The position numbers and the translations under genes are program-made. From CBDBZX01 sp965213645 (lineage in GTDB: Bacteria; Deinococcota; Deinococci; Deinococcales; Trueperaceae), in the NCBI GenBank assembly GCA_965213645.1, contig CBDBZX010000002.1, forward strand, positions 1,798,001-1,862,000: DNA of 64,000 nucleotides. The letters are read 5' to 3'. Below are positions 40,444 through 49,389 of this stretch, piece by piece. A model generated the notes under the pieces. The model had not been told where the DNA came from, ran no database searches, and worked only from the letters and a program-made list of their open reading frames with translations. How positions within the stretch are numbered: the stretch's first letter is position 1; the number at the start of each line of letters is the position of its first letter.

Positions 40444-41061
40444 ATGGCTTTCTCTATCCGCCCTTATGACACTCGAGACTTGGGCGCAGTCTACGACATC
40501 TGCTTAAAGACAGGCGACTCAGGGGAAGATGCGACTGCACTTTATAATGACCCGGACGCGCTAGGTCATCTCTACGCAGGGCCGTATGTGACGCTCGAGC
40601 CCGACCTAGCCTTTATGCTTACCCAAGATGAAGAGGTTGTGGGCTATATCCTCGGGGCGTTGGGTACGGAGAGGTTTAACGAGAGGTATGGGCTCGAGTG
40701 GTTGCCTCCTCTACAAGCCATATTACCCGACCCGACAGGCAATCCTGAAAACTGGACACCTACAGAGCGCCTCTATAGCAGAATTCACCACCCCGACCTC
40801 TCGAGTCCGGTTGATCTGTCGCGCTACCCCTCTCACCTCCACATCGACCTCTTGCCCCGCGCCCAAGGTCAGGGCTGGGGGCGCAAGCTGATGACGACCT
40901 TGTTGGGTGAGCTTAGGAAACGCGGCTCGGCGGGCGTTTATCTGGGGCTGGGTAGAAGTAACGAGAGAGCTTTTCAGTTTTATCAAAAAGTGGGCTTTAG
41001 CGTCTTAGTAGAAGAGGGGGGCGGGATATACATGGGGCAAACGCTCAGTCCGCTCTCTTGA
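40444..41061 (+). CDS. GNAT acetyltransferase (O-GlcNAcase HAT-like)
   Basis: A 205-aa GNAT protein. It starts MAFSIRPYDTRDLGAVYDICLKTGDSG. The acetyl-CoA loop is LLPRAQGQGWGRKLMTTLL, followed by GLGRSNERAFQFYQKVGF. The N-terminal part resembles the acetyltransferase-like domain attached to O-GlcNAcases. ATG 40444 is chosen over an upstream GTG-extended frame because family homology starts here. It borders the amino-sugar salvage island but is convergent with it. Confidence 0.85.
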   Translation: MAFSIRPYDTRDLGAVYDICLKTGDSGEDATALYNDPDALGHLYAGPYVTLEPDLAFMLTQDEEVVGYILGALGTERFNERYGLEWLPPLQAILPDPTGNPENWTPTERLYSRIHHPDLSSPVDLSRYPSHLHIDLLPRAQGQGWGRKLMTTLLGELRKRGSAGVYLGLGRSNERAFQFYQKVGFSVLVEEGGGIYMGQTLSPLS

Positions 41062-41074
41062 ACGGTTTGGCGCG

Positions 41075-42577
41075 TCACGTCCACGATGTTCTCACGCCCT
41101 GCTGCGCGAAGCGAGCCGCCAATCTCTTCTGCAACCTCTCCGAAGCGCAGACCTCGCGTGGCGTGCACCTCTCTTGAAAGCAGAGCCCCGCTAGTGCGCC
41201 CGCCGCCTCACCGAGCGCCCACTCGACGTGGTGGACGCGGCACGCGCCGTTACTCAGGTGTGTGGTGCTGACGTTTTTGCAGGCGGCTAAGAGGTTGGTG
41301 CGCGTCTGTGGGATGAGCATTCCAAGAGGTAGCGTAAAAGGTCGGGTGGGGTGATACATGGACCTCTCGAGATTACCGACGCACGGGTGTAGGTCGAGCA
41401 GGTACCAGCCTATCGCGATAGGTACAGACCACTCACAAACGTCCGTGAGGTGCTGCGCTAAAACACGCTCTAAGCCGACAATCCGCCGCGACTCGCGGAC
41501 GTAAGGTGCTTTGGCGAGCCCGTCAGAGGTGCCCATCACGTCGGGACGCAGTTTCAGTTCGGGATAGCCACGCTCAAAGGTTCCGGCGCTATCGTCTCGA
41601 GGCGCGTCAGTTTGCAACCAGTAGAGAAAGCCTAACGAGAGGCGTTTAGCTTCTTGCCAAGCACGTTCATAATTCTCTAACAAGCTCAGTTCGCTGTAAT
41701 CATTGCTCGCCCAATTGATAAGGGCAACGTCATTAGGAACATCTAAAAGCTCCGCGTCGAGTAAACGGCGGTAGGTCCAAAAAGGAAGCTCGCCGTTCTC
41801 GCCTGAGCTAAACATCTTGAAGTGCTTTTCCTGAGAGGTTCCAACATCTAAACTCAAGCTGTAAGGTTGCGCGTCGCGCATCGCTTCGTAGCCTTCAGGT
41901 TTAGGGATGACGTGGGATTCGCCGGGGCAGTATTCAACCGCAAAACAAGCAGTGAAGCTCTGTACCTCTTGAGGTCTCGCCTCTTCAGGCGCGTGAACTT
42001 CACCCGTATCGTGATAGGACTCTGTGCCGGTGACGAACGGGGTGTGGGTCAGTGGCAAGAGGTCGCCCAAATCAGTGGCGTCCAGAAAGAGGTCGGCGCG
42101 GATGATGGCTGAGGTGCTAGGTGCCCCCACCCTCACCTCTTCCACCTTTTCGCCCGCCAGCTTAGCGGCGACGGGGCGATGATTGAGGAGCACTTTTAAG
42201 CGTCCCATCTGTTGATACGGGCGGAGCATCTCACGAGTGACTTTCGCGCCGACTCGGGGCTCAAAACAGAGCCGACTGACCCAGCCGTTGCCAGGGTTGA
42301 GAGGGTCGCCGTTCGGCGTAGAGCGCGGCGCACCTCTTAAAATGTAGTGTTCACGAATGCGGCGACGCAATTCCAGATAACGAGCGTTGGCGTGCGTCTC
42401 TATGTGTTCGTGTTCGTCTAGCGCAGAAACACCTTGAGCGCTGAGCTGTCCGCCCAACCAATCTGTTTTTTCACTCAAAAGGACCGTGCTGCCCGCCTCA
42501 CACGCGGCGAGTGCCGCCGCCACGCCGCCCAAGCTGCCGCCGATGATAGCGATATCTGCTTTGAGCGTCTCAGTCAC
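41075..42577 (-). CDS. FAD-dependent oxidoreductase (FAD_oxidored)
   Basis: A 500-aa flavoprotein. The Rossmann FAD motif is IAIIGGSLGGVAAALAACEAG, followed by SEKTDWLGGQLSAQGV. The rest matches the FAD_oxidored family often encoded next to glycoside hydrolases and sugar importers; its substrate is unknown. It overlaps the GH38 gene by 8 bp and is the last gene of the minus-strand importer/mannosidase operon. It might oxidise a released sugar or a derivative (inference). Confidence 0.85.
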   Translation of the reverse strand: MTETLKADIAIIGGSLGGVAAALAACEAGSTVLLSEKTDWLGGQLSAQGVSALDEHEHIETHANARYLELRRRIREHYILRGAPRSTPNGDPLNPGNGWVSRLCFEPRVGAKVTREMLRPYQQMGRLKVLLNHRPVAAKLAGEKVEEVRVGAPSTSAIIRADLFLDATDLGDLLPLTHTPFVTGTESYHDTGEVHAPEEARPQEVQSFTACFAVEYCPGESHVIPKPEGYEAMRDAQPYSLSLDVGTSQEKHFKMFSSGENGELPFWTYRRLLDAELLDVPNDVALINWASNDYSELSLLENYERAWQEAKRLSLGFLYWLQTDAPRDDSAGTFERGYPELKLRPDVMGTSDGLAKAPYVRESRRIVGLERVLAQHLTDVCEWSVPIAIGWYLLDLHPCVGNLERSMYHPTRPFTLPLGMLIPQTRTNLLAACKNVSTTHLSNGACRVHHVEWALGEAAGALAGLCFQERCTPREVCASERLQKRLAARFAQQGVRTSWT

Positions 42578-45440
42578 TTTTTATTAAACGGTACGAGCGT
42601 ACCTGAAACGGTGTAAATTCGAAAGAGGTCGCGCTGAGGTCGCGTTCCAAGAGGTCAACCTCGTTTACGCGCCAGCCTGTGAGGTCGAGAGGTTGTCCGT
42701 CAAGAGGTGAGGCGTAGAGGCCGAAACGCTCCGCTAGTCGCGCGACAAATCCCCTGCCATCTTCGGCGGGCTTGAGCGCGGTCAGCTCCAAAGGTCCGTT
42801 CGCGTCCAGTCCTAGCCACTCGAGCCCCGCTTGGCTTGAACGACCCTCGAGTCCCGCCAATGCCGCGTGAACCTCACCCTCAGCGAACCTTCCCGCCGTG
42901 AGTCCGTAGCGAAACGTGTGCGTTCCTTCATCGGCATAAGGGTCGGGGTAGACGGGCGAGCGGAGGAGCGAAAGCCCGAGTTCGGTTGTAGCGCCGAGCG
43001 AACGGAGTGATAAGCCGTAGCGCCCACTTGCAAGCAAAGTAGGCGCGTACCCACTCGTCTCCAAAAGCGCGGCAAACCCTTGCACCGGGACTTCGAACTG
43101 CGCTTGACGCGCTGTACCTGTTAAGAGAGGTGAGCGGGTATGAAAGCCGAACGCCGTGCCCGTCAAGACCTGCCCGGCGGCACTTCGCAGGTTGAGCACA
43201 GCGTTGAGCCGACGACGCCGCTCACGCCACTCGAGCCGGGTGTGAACCTCGAGCCTCTTACCTATTAAACGATACGTCTGAACAACGCAGCTATCTCGAA
43301 ACCTGTAGTGAACCTCTACACCTTCTTCACTGACTTCAATATGCTCAGCGTCTAACCTCTCGCCAGCATCGCTGTAAGGCGCGTGCAACTCCTCGACATC
43401 CCAGGCGTCCCAGCGGCGCGGTTTATCCGGGTAGACCCAAAGGGCGTTGCTCGGCTCGCTCAAAAGCTCACGCTCAGCGTGCTTATCGAACAGGCTGGTG
43501 AGTTGCCCTGAATTTGAAATCATGGCGCGGAGGTGGTCGTTCTCGAGCCCCTCTTGACTAACTTGCGCTATCTCAGAGTCATCAACCTCTCGGGACGGAA
43601 GCGACGCTAATACTTCCAACATTGGCTCGACCTCTTCATAAACTTCGCGGATGGAGGTCCCCGGCAAGATGTCGTGAAATTCGCTGAGGAGGACGGTTCG
43701 CCATTTTTGCTCGAGCGTCTCAGGGTATACCTCCTCCCCATCAACCTCTTGAGATGGCTCGTTTTGAGACTTGAGATGGGTGAGGCTCGAGGTCATCTCC
43801 GCCTCAATCAAGGCAACTTCCGCTTGTCGGTGGAGCGTTTTGGTGCGCCCTTGTGAGGTGTAGGTGCCCCGGTGAAACTCCAAGTACATCTCGCCTTGCC
43901 AAAGAGCAATCTGTTCGCGTTCGGCGCTCTCTCTAGCGCGGGCGAAGAAGTCGCTCACGTGTCCCCAGGTTGCTTCGGGGACGATGGGGAGGTGGGTCAT
44001 GGCGCGGGCGTTTTCAAGCATCTCCGGTGTCGGCCCGCCACCGCCATCACCCCAACCCGCCGCAAAGAGACTCTCACGGTGCTGCGCTTTGCCTCGAAAA
44101 TTCTGCCAAGTACGCAGCAGAGACTCGGGGCGCACGATACCGTTGTAACCCTCGCCAAACGGATTGTTGTCGAGCGTGTGGGCGAGGACCTGCGAGCCGT
44201 CCAAGCCGCCCCACCAGAAGAGGTCGTAAGGAAACTTCGTCATCTCGTTCCAGTTGAGCTTGGCGGTGAAGAAGTTGCGCACGCCTGCGCCGCGTAAAAG
44301 CTGCGGCAGTGCGCCCGTGAAGCCGAAGCAATCGGGGAGCCAAGCTGTGTCACACGTCACGCCGAAGTGCTGCTCGAAATAGCGCTGTCCATAGAGCAGT
44401 TGCCGCACTACCGACTCGCCCGCTAAAAGGTTCATATCGGGCTCGACCCACATGCCCCCTATAATTTCCCACTGACCTCTCTGCACCGCCGCTTGAATGC
44501 TTCCAAAGAGGTCGGGATCGTCCTCCAACCAGACATACCACTGCGCCGAGGACTGGTTAAAGCGGAATTCGGGGTAGCGCTTCATCAGCGCGAGTTGCGT
44601 GTAGGCGGTGCGCCGCGCTTTGCGCTTCGACTCGTCTAGGGGCCAGAGCCAGGCGAGGTCTAGGTGGGCGTGGCCGGTTAAACAGAGACTGCCGACTTTG
44701 GGGAACCAAATGCGGAGCTGCGCGAGGTCGGCTTCTAAGTCGCCTTGCGCCCGTCGCACGCTTTCGCGCTTATCGTCACTGAGTCCGGCAGGATTGCCCT
44801 GAACGTCGGGCGCGTTCCAGATGGGGGGCGTATCCAACTTGCCGAGCGTGCGAGCGGTGTAAAGGGGGGTGCTCGAGGGTAAGACAACCGCGTGGATGGC
44901 ACGTTCAGCGGCGCGAATGAGCAGCGGCGCGACCTCATGATCGCCCAGGCATTCGGCGGCCTCGAGCGTCACCTCGAGCAGCCTGACCAGCGAATCTACG
45001 GCGCTGTCTCTCCACTCCAAACGGGCGACCTCGAGACGCGGGTCAGGGTTCGGCACGCCGAATTCGAAGCGGGCGACGGACTCCGTGTGAACGGAAAAGT
45101 GCTTAGCCAGAAGCGGAAAGCGCTCGTGGTGCGGATTCAAACCGAAGCGCTCGGTTTCACCCTCGTACCCTAAGCTCAGCAAGCTCTCCCCACCCACATT
45201 GAGGTGCAAAAACGTTTCGTCCAGCGTCCAATCATCCGGTACGCGCACCTCTTGACAGGTCAGATGGTGGACGCCCTCGCGCTCCGGCCAAGCGTCGCCC
45301 ACTTGCAGAGGTCCATCATCCCAACGCCAGCCGTCAATCTCTACGTGCGCCCTCACCCGCCAGAGCGAGAGTTCACGGACCCGCGAGCGAGCGCGGATGA
45401 GACGTTGTTGGGGCGTTAGCATAGAAGCGCTGTTTTGCAC
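42570..45440 (-). CDS. GH38 alpha-mannosidase
   Basis: A 956-aa glycoside hydrolase family 38 enzyme, a zinc-dependent retaining alpha-mannosidase. Zinc ligands lie in TGHAHLDLAWLWP (His257, His259/Asp261 region). The nucleophile is Asp370 in AWLPDCFGFTGALPQLL. The central three-helix bundle and the C-terminal beta domains (middle to ~950) are intact. No signal peptide is seen, so it acts in the cytosol on imported glycans. GTG 45440 or ATG 45422 can start it. It belongs to the ABC importer operon. Confidence 0.93.
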   Translation of the reverse strand: MQNSASMLTPQQRLIRARSRVRELSLWRVRAHVEIDGWRWDDGPLQVGDAWPEREGVHHLTCQEVRVPDDWTLDETFLHLNVGGESLLSLGYEGETERFGLNPHHERFPLLAKHFSVHTESVARFEFGVPNPDPRLEVARLEWRDSAVDSLVRLLEVTLEAAECLGDHEVAPLLIRAAERAIHAVVLPSSTPLYTARTLGKLDTPPIWNAPDVQGNPAGLSDDKRESVRRAQGDLEADLAQLRIWFPKVGSLCLTGHAHLDLAWLWPLDESKRKARRTAYTQLALMKRYPEFRFNQSSAQWYVWLEDDPDLFGSIQAAVQRGQWEIIGGMWVEPDMNLLAGESVVRQLLYGQRYFEQHFGVTCDTAWLPDCFGFTGALPQLLRGAGVRNFFTAKLNWNEMTKFPYDLFWWGGLDGSQVLAHTLDNNPFGEGYNGIVRPESLLRTWQNFRGKAQHRESLFAAGWGDGGGGPTPEMLENARAMTHLPIVPEATWGHVSDFFARARESAEREQIALWQGEMYLEFHRGTYTSQGRTKTLHRQAEVALIEAEMTSSLTHLKSQNEPSQEVDGEEVYPETLEQKWRTVLLSEFHDILPGTSIREVYEEVEPMLEVLASLPSREVDDSEIAQVSQEGLENDHLRAMISNSGQLTSLFDKHAERELLSEPSNALWVYPDKPRRWDAWDVEELHAPYSDAGERLDAEHIEVSEEGVEVHYRFRDSCVVQTYRLIGKRLEVHTRLEWRERRRRLNAVLNLRSAAGQVLTGTAFGFHTRSPLLTGTARQAQFEVPVQGFAALLETSGYAPTLLASGRYGLSLRSLGATTELGLSLLRSPVYPDPYADEGTHTFRYGLTAGRFAEGEVHAALAGLEGRSSQAGLEWLGLDANGPLELTALKPAEDGRGFVARLAERFGLYASPLDGQPLDLTGWRVNEVDLLERDLSATSFEFTPFQVRSYRLIKSD

Positions 45441-45545
45441 AGTTCAGATGTAATCTGAGAAAATACGTGACTCATCGATGTTCTCCTGTCAAATACGCTC
45501 TTTATTTCAAACGACTATACACAAAATATCCGAGCAATTTCTGCC

Positions 45546-47027
45546 TTATCCTCTCACTTCAACCTGGGACGTAAACACCCCCGTAAAAAGGCGCGGCCAC
45601 GCGAGGCGGGCACGCTGCCAGATGAGGTTATGGACGCCGTCGGCGAAGTGCTCAGCCCAAAGTTCTTCGGCAAGAGGTCGGATGCACTCATCTATCATCC
45701 ACTCGGCTTGCGCTATCTGGTCGCTGATGTCGAAAGGGTCAGGCCGGGGCAACGCCGCGTAGACTTCTGCGCGAACGTGTGTTTGGTAAAGGTAGTCGTC
45801 CACGAAGCGGTTGAAGCGAAGTCCTAACCACGTCTCCCGATGTTGGACGTGCCGTGCGAGAAGCCCTTGCGCTATCGCCCCACCGAGCGAGTTCCCCGCC
45901 GTATTCCAAGCACTAAAGCCCGAGAGGTCGCCTAAACGTACTTGCTTTTTGAGTAGTTTCATGAACCGCGCTTCGGCTCCATTGGCGTAGGCAACGTCGG
46001 CGAGGGTGACGGGGATGTTTTGCTCGAGCCAGCCCCGCACAGCGTCCACAAACGCGGGCAAATGCCGCTCCGCCGTGTCCACATCCGCATAATCAGGTTG
46101 AGTATGACCTTGTTCAATTGCTGGCGCGTTCACCGCCAGCAAGAGGTCCGCGTCCTCTACGCGCTCCACCTCTACGGCGTGCGCCGCCCGCAGATGGGCC
46201 TTGACAAGCTCCCCTAAAGCGCGGTCTTCGTAAAGCATCTTGGCGAAAGGACTCTGGAGGCTCGGATAGCGCACCGCAACTTTTAGAGGTTGAGAATTGA
46301 GCGCTCTTGCTAACAGCGTTGCAGGGACTTCGTCCGCACCGGGATAGATGTCCACCTGTGACCATAATCCTAAATCATCGGTTTTCGCCTCCAACGCTCG
46401 CCTGTCCTGCGCCGCAAGACCGTAGGTGCTGGTGTCGTCCAACGTCAAGCAGAGATGGTCTAACGTGCCGTCAGCGACGAGGTCCAAAGCGCCCAAGTGA
46501 AGCTGATGGTTGCGCCTGCGCGTGGCGAGCCAGTTCTCGAGAACTTCCGCAGGTATATCATTCGCCAAGGAGACCGCTTCACCTCTTGAAGAACGGTCAC
46601 TCATTTCAGAGTAGCGCCGCAAGGCGTCACCCCACACGCCGTAGTAGGGTTTTTCTTCTAGCGGGTCGTTGTCGTGCGCCACTCGGACGACGACGCCATG
46701 CGCCAAGATGCGCAGCTCGGGGTTGACCTCTTTGAGTATTTTGAGGGTTCCCAGCCTACGTCTTACCTCTTCTAGTGGCGTATCTACGCGTCGCGCTGGA
46801 ATCATGCCGCCTAAGGTTAGGGTCTCGAGCGACACGATGAGGAGCGAGACAGTAGCAGCGTTATCCAGAAGCCACTCGCGTAAAAGAGCGGTGTCCCCTG
46901 GTTCATTCAAAGTATTGAGCGCAGCAGGTGGCGGTATATGAACCTCTAAGCCGACGGCTAGAGCGAGATTTTGGGGAAAGGTGAGCGTCGGCGGGCGCGT
47001 GTCGGGTGGGACGAGTAGAAGCGACAT
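45546..47027 (-). CDS. DUF4127 family protein
   Basis: A 493-aa protein of the DUF4127 family, whose function is unknown. Family-like parts are LLVPPDTRPPTL, VSLETLTLGGMIPARRV, CLTLDDTSTYGLAAQDRRAL, DIYPGADEVPATLLARAL and SAWNTAGNSLGGAIAQGLLARH. No signal peptide is seen. It starts 12 bp after the MalG-like permease and precedes the mannosidase, so it is likely a cytosolic enzyme in use of the imported sugar. Confidence 0.85.
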   Translation of the reverse strand: MSLLLVPPDTRPPTLTFPQNLALAVGLEVHIPPPAALNTLNEPGDTALLREWLLDNAATVSLLIVSLETLTLGGMIPARRVDTPLEEVRRRLGTLKILKEVNPELRILAHGVVVRVAHDNDPLEEKPYYGVWGDALRRYSEMSDRSSRGEAVSLANDIPAEVLENWLATRRRNHQLHLGALDLVADGTLDHLCLTLDDTSTYGLAAQDRRALEAKTDDLGLWSQVDIYPGADEVPATLLARALNSQPLKVAVRYPSLQSPFAKMLYEDRALGELVKAHLRAAHAVEVERVEDADLLLAVNAPAIEQGHTQPDYADVDTAERHLPAFVDAVRGWLEQNIPVTLADVAYANGAEARFMKLLKKQVRLGDLSGFSAWNTAGNSLGGAIAQGLLARHVQHRETWLGLRFNRFVDDYLYQTHVRAEVYAALPRPDPFDISDQIAQAEWMIDECIRPLAEELWAEHFADGVHNLIWQRARLAWPRLFTGVFTSQVEVRG

Positions 47028-47039
47028 ATCAGTGCGATG

Positions 47040-47858
47040 TCACCCCTTAACTGAGCCCGCTAAGCCTTCGATGAAATAGCGTTGCAGGGCCAGGAACAAA
47101 AGGATTACAGGAATGATTGAGATCACCGTCGCCGCCGCGATGTTGGAGAAGTTCAGCGACAGTTCGCCTTGCGTCAAACTGGCAATCGCCACCGAGAGCG
47201 GGTACTTATCCGGGTCTTGCAGGACGATGAGCGGCCAGATGTAGAGGTTCCACATGTTCACGAACTGAAAAATCACCACCGTCATGAGCGCGGGGCGCAC
47301 CAGCGGCAGCATGATGCGCCACCAAATTCCAAACGCGCTCGCCCCGTCGATCCTGGCGGCGTCCTCCAGCTCGCTCGGAATGCCGATAAAGGCTTGGCGC
47401 ATGATAAAGATATTGACCGCGACGACCGCGTAGGGCAGCACTACGCCGATGATCGTGTCGATGAGCCCGAGCCGCGCCAGCGTGATGAAGTTGACGATGA
47501 TGCCCACCGTGTCGGGCAGAATGAGCGTGGACAAGATGAGCCCGAAGATGATGTTTCTCCCTGGAAAACGCACCCGCGCCAGAGCGTAACCCGCTGTGGA
47601 CGAGAGCGCTACGTTCGCAAACACACCCCAAAAGGTGATGAGCACCGTGTTCCATAAAAAGCGGGGCATAGCTTGAGCGTTCCAGACGGTGATGTACGCT
47701 TCTAGGGTCGGATTTTCGGGTAAAAGCTCGGGCGGATAGGCGAAGACGTTGCCCGATTTGAGCGAGGTCGAGACGAGCCATAGAAAAGGACCGACAGAGA
47801 CGAACGCGAAGAAGATGAGGAGGGCGTAGAGGAGGGTCCAGCGGAGGGCTTTAGCCAT
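47040..47858 (-). CDS. Sugar ABC transporter permease (MalG-like)
   Basis: A 272-aa inner-membrane protein with six predicted helices. The EAA loop EDAARIDGASAFGIWWRIMLPLVRPAL couples it to the ATPase. Its C-terminus (ALQRYFIEGLAGSVKG) is diagnostic of CUT1 MalG-type permeases. No ATPase gene is present in the operon, as is common where a shared MsmK/UgpC-type ATPase serves several importers. It follows the MalF-like gene after a 169-bp gap with imperfect AGCAATGAG inverted repeats. Confidence 0.94.
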   Translation of the reverse strand: MAKALRWTLLYALLIFFAFVSVGPFLWLVSTSLKSGNVFAYPPELLPENPTLEAYITVWNAQAMPRFLWNTVLITFWGVFANVALSSTAGYALARVRFPGRNIIFGLILSTLILPDTVGIIVNFITLARLGLIDTIIGVVLPYAVVAVNIFIMRQAFIGIPSELEDAARIDGASAFGIWWRIMLPLVRPALMTVVIFQFVNMWNLYIWPLIVLQDPDKYPLSVAIASLTQGELSLNFSNIAAATVISIIPVILLFLALQRYFIEGLAGSVKG

Positions 47859-48027
47859 ACACGAACCTTGGATTCATTTGAAACTCGCACGGATATTCTA
47901 GCAATGAGTTCCGAGCAATGAGGGATGAGTAGCAATCAAAGACTTTGCGCTCGTTGCTCATCACTTTTAACTCGTGCTCCTTCCGAGAAACCACATTCTA
48001 AACGAGTTATTACGCAACTGAATCACC

Positions 48028-48963
48028 CTAGTACGCCCTTACCCCACCGCGCCGGTTAAAGATAAAGACCGCTACTGAGACAACCAGCACCACCGCGCCA
48101 ATCGCCAAGCCCACCGCCGCCGCGTAGCCGTACTGCACCTGCTCGAAGCCCGTGCGGTAGAGGTACGTGTTCGCTACCGAAGTTGAGCCTACCGGCCCGC
48201 CTCTAGTCATCACCCAGACCTCGTCGAAGACGCGCAAGGCGGCAATGGTCGAGAGGAGGCTACAGAGGAGTACAAAGGGGCGCAAGAGCGGAATCGTCAC
48301 GAACCAGACGCTCTGCGCGTAGCCTGCGCCGTCGATGCGGGCGGCCTCGGTCAGCTCTTTGGGGATGCCTTGTAGACCCGCTAAATAGATGACCATGTAG
48401 TAGCCGATGCCTTTCCAGAGCGTGACGCTCATGACGGCCCAGAGTGCGACGTTCGGGTCGGACAAGAAGCCGATGGGGTCGAGGGGATGGATGACGCCTA
48501 AGGACGACAGCAAACCGTTGACGAGCCCTCTATCCTGATAGATGAGCCGCCAGGTGATGCCGACCGCCACGATTGAGGTCACGACAGGGATGTAATACAT
48601 CGTCCGAAAAACGACTGTACCCGGCAGCTTTTGATTTAAGAGCACCGCTAGGACGATAGAGAAGAGTTGTAAGGGCGGCACGACCAAGAGGTAGAGGAGC
48701 GAGTGCCACATCGCGCTCCAGAAGTTCGCGTCGCCCGCTAAGCGGCGAAAGTGTGACAAGCCGACCCAGTCGAGATCCACCCCGGCGCGGCGAATCGTCA
48801 CGTCGAAAAAAGCGAGTGGTAGACCCACAAGGATGGGAAAGAGCACGAACGCCGAAAAGATGAGCAGCGCGGGCGAGACCATAAACCACCCAAAGCTTGC
48901 CTCGCGCCTGAGTTTGGCGGCGCGGGCGGGGGTTGAAGGGACAGATTTTGCAGAGGTAGCCAA
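48028..48963 (-). CDS. Sugar ABC transporter permease (MalF-like)
   Basis: A 311-aa permease with six predicted helices (FGWFMVSPALLIFSAFVLFPIL first). The EAA loop is TEAARIDGAGYAQSVWFVTIPLLRPF. It belongs to CUT1 (oligo- or amino-sugar importers). The frame opens with TTG at 48963; no better ATG lies near, and the ribosome site is weak. It is separated from the binding-protein gene by 426 bp of repeats. Confidence 0.93.
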   Translation of the reverse strand: MATSAKSVPSTPARAAKLRREASFGWFMVSPALLIFSAFVLFPILVGLPLAFFDVTIRRAGVDLDWVGLSHFRRLAGDANFWSAMWHSLLYLLVVPPLQLFSIVLAVLLNQKLPGTVVFRTMYYIPVVTSIVAVGITWRLIYQDRGLVNGLLSSLGVIHPLDPIGFLSDPNVALWAVMSVTLWKGIGYYMVIYLAGLQGIPKELTEAARIDGAGYAQSVWFVTIPLLRPFVLLCSLLSTIAALRVFDEVWVMTRGGPVGSTSVANTYLYRTGFEQVQYGYAAAVGLAIGAVVLVVSVAVFIFNRRGGVRAY

Positions 48964-49389
48964 GGGTGCGTCTTTCGGTGAGTAGAGGTAAGCCTCGAGG
49001 ATTGTGTAGAACAGCTTAGCAGTGAGTACCGAGCAATGAGTACAGCGTCAACTAAAAAATGAGTCATGTCATTCTGAGCCCTACAGCGAGCTATAGAGCC
49101 TGTCCTGAGCTTGTCGAAGGAATAGACTCCACAAAGCCCTTTACAGGATAGACTCCGTCGAAGAATCTCTGAACTTTGCTGACTCCTCTGGTTGAGAATG
49201 GAAGACGAGACCCTTCGACTTCGCTCAGGGTGACACACCACCGCTGTTGTCATTCTGAGCGGAACGAAGTCCCCTTTCGGGGATGAACGATGGAGTCGAA
49301 GAATCTCTGCATTTGCATTCTCCTCCCACGGAGATTACGAAAAGTTTTTGCTCATTGCTTTCAACTCATTGCTATCCGGTCACTGAGCT
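48964..49389. repeat. CATTCTGAGC-type repeat cluster 2 (gap between binding protein and permease)
   Basis: The 426-bp gap holds units at 49065-49309: GTCATTCTGAGC (twice), CCTGTCCTGAGCTTGTCGAA, GTCGAAGAATCTCTG (twice), GAGACCCTTCGACTTCGCTC and TTTCGGGGATGAACGATG. AGCAATGAGT words lie at both ends (49020-49040 and inverted at 49350-49372). Several arms can pair into long hairpins. No gene is seen. Confidence 0.8.
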
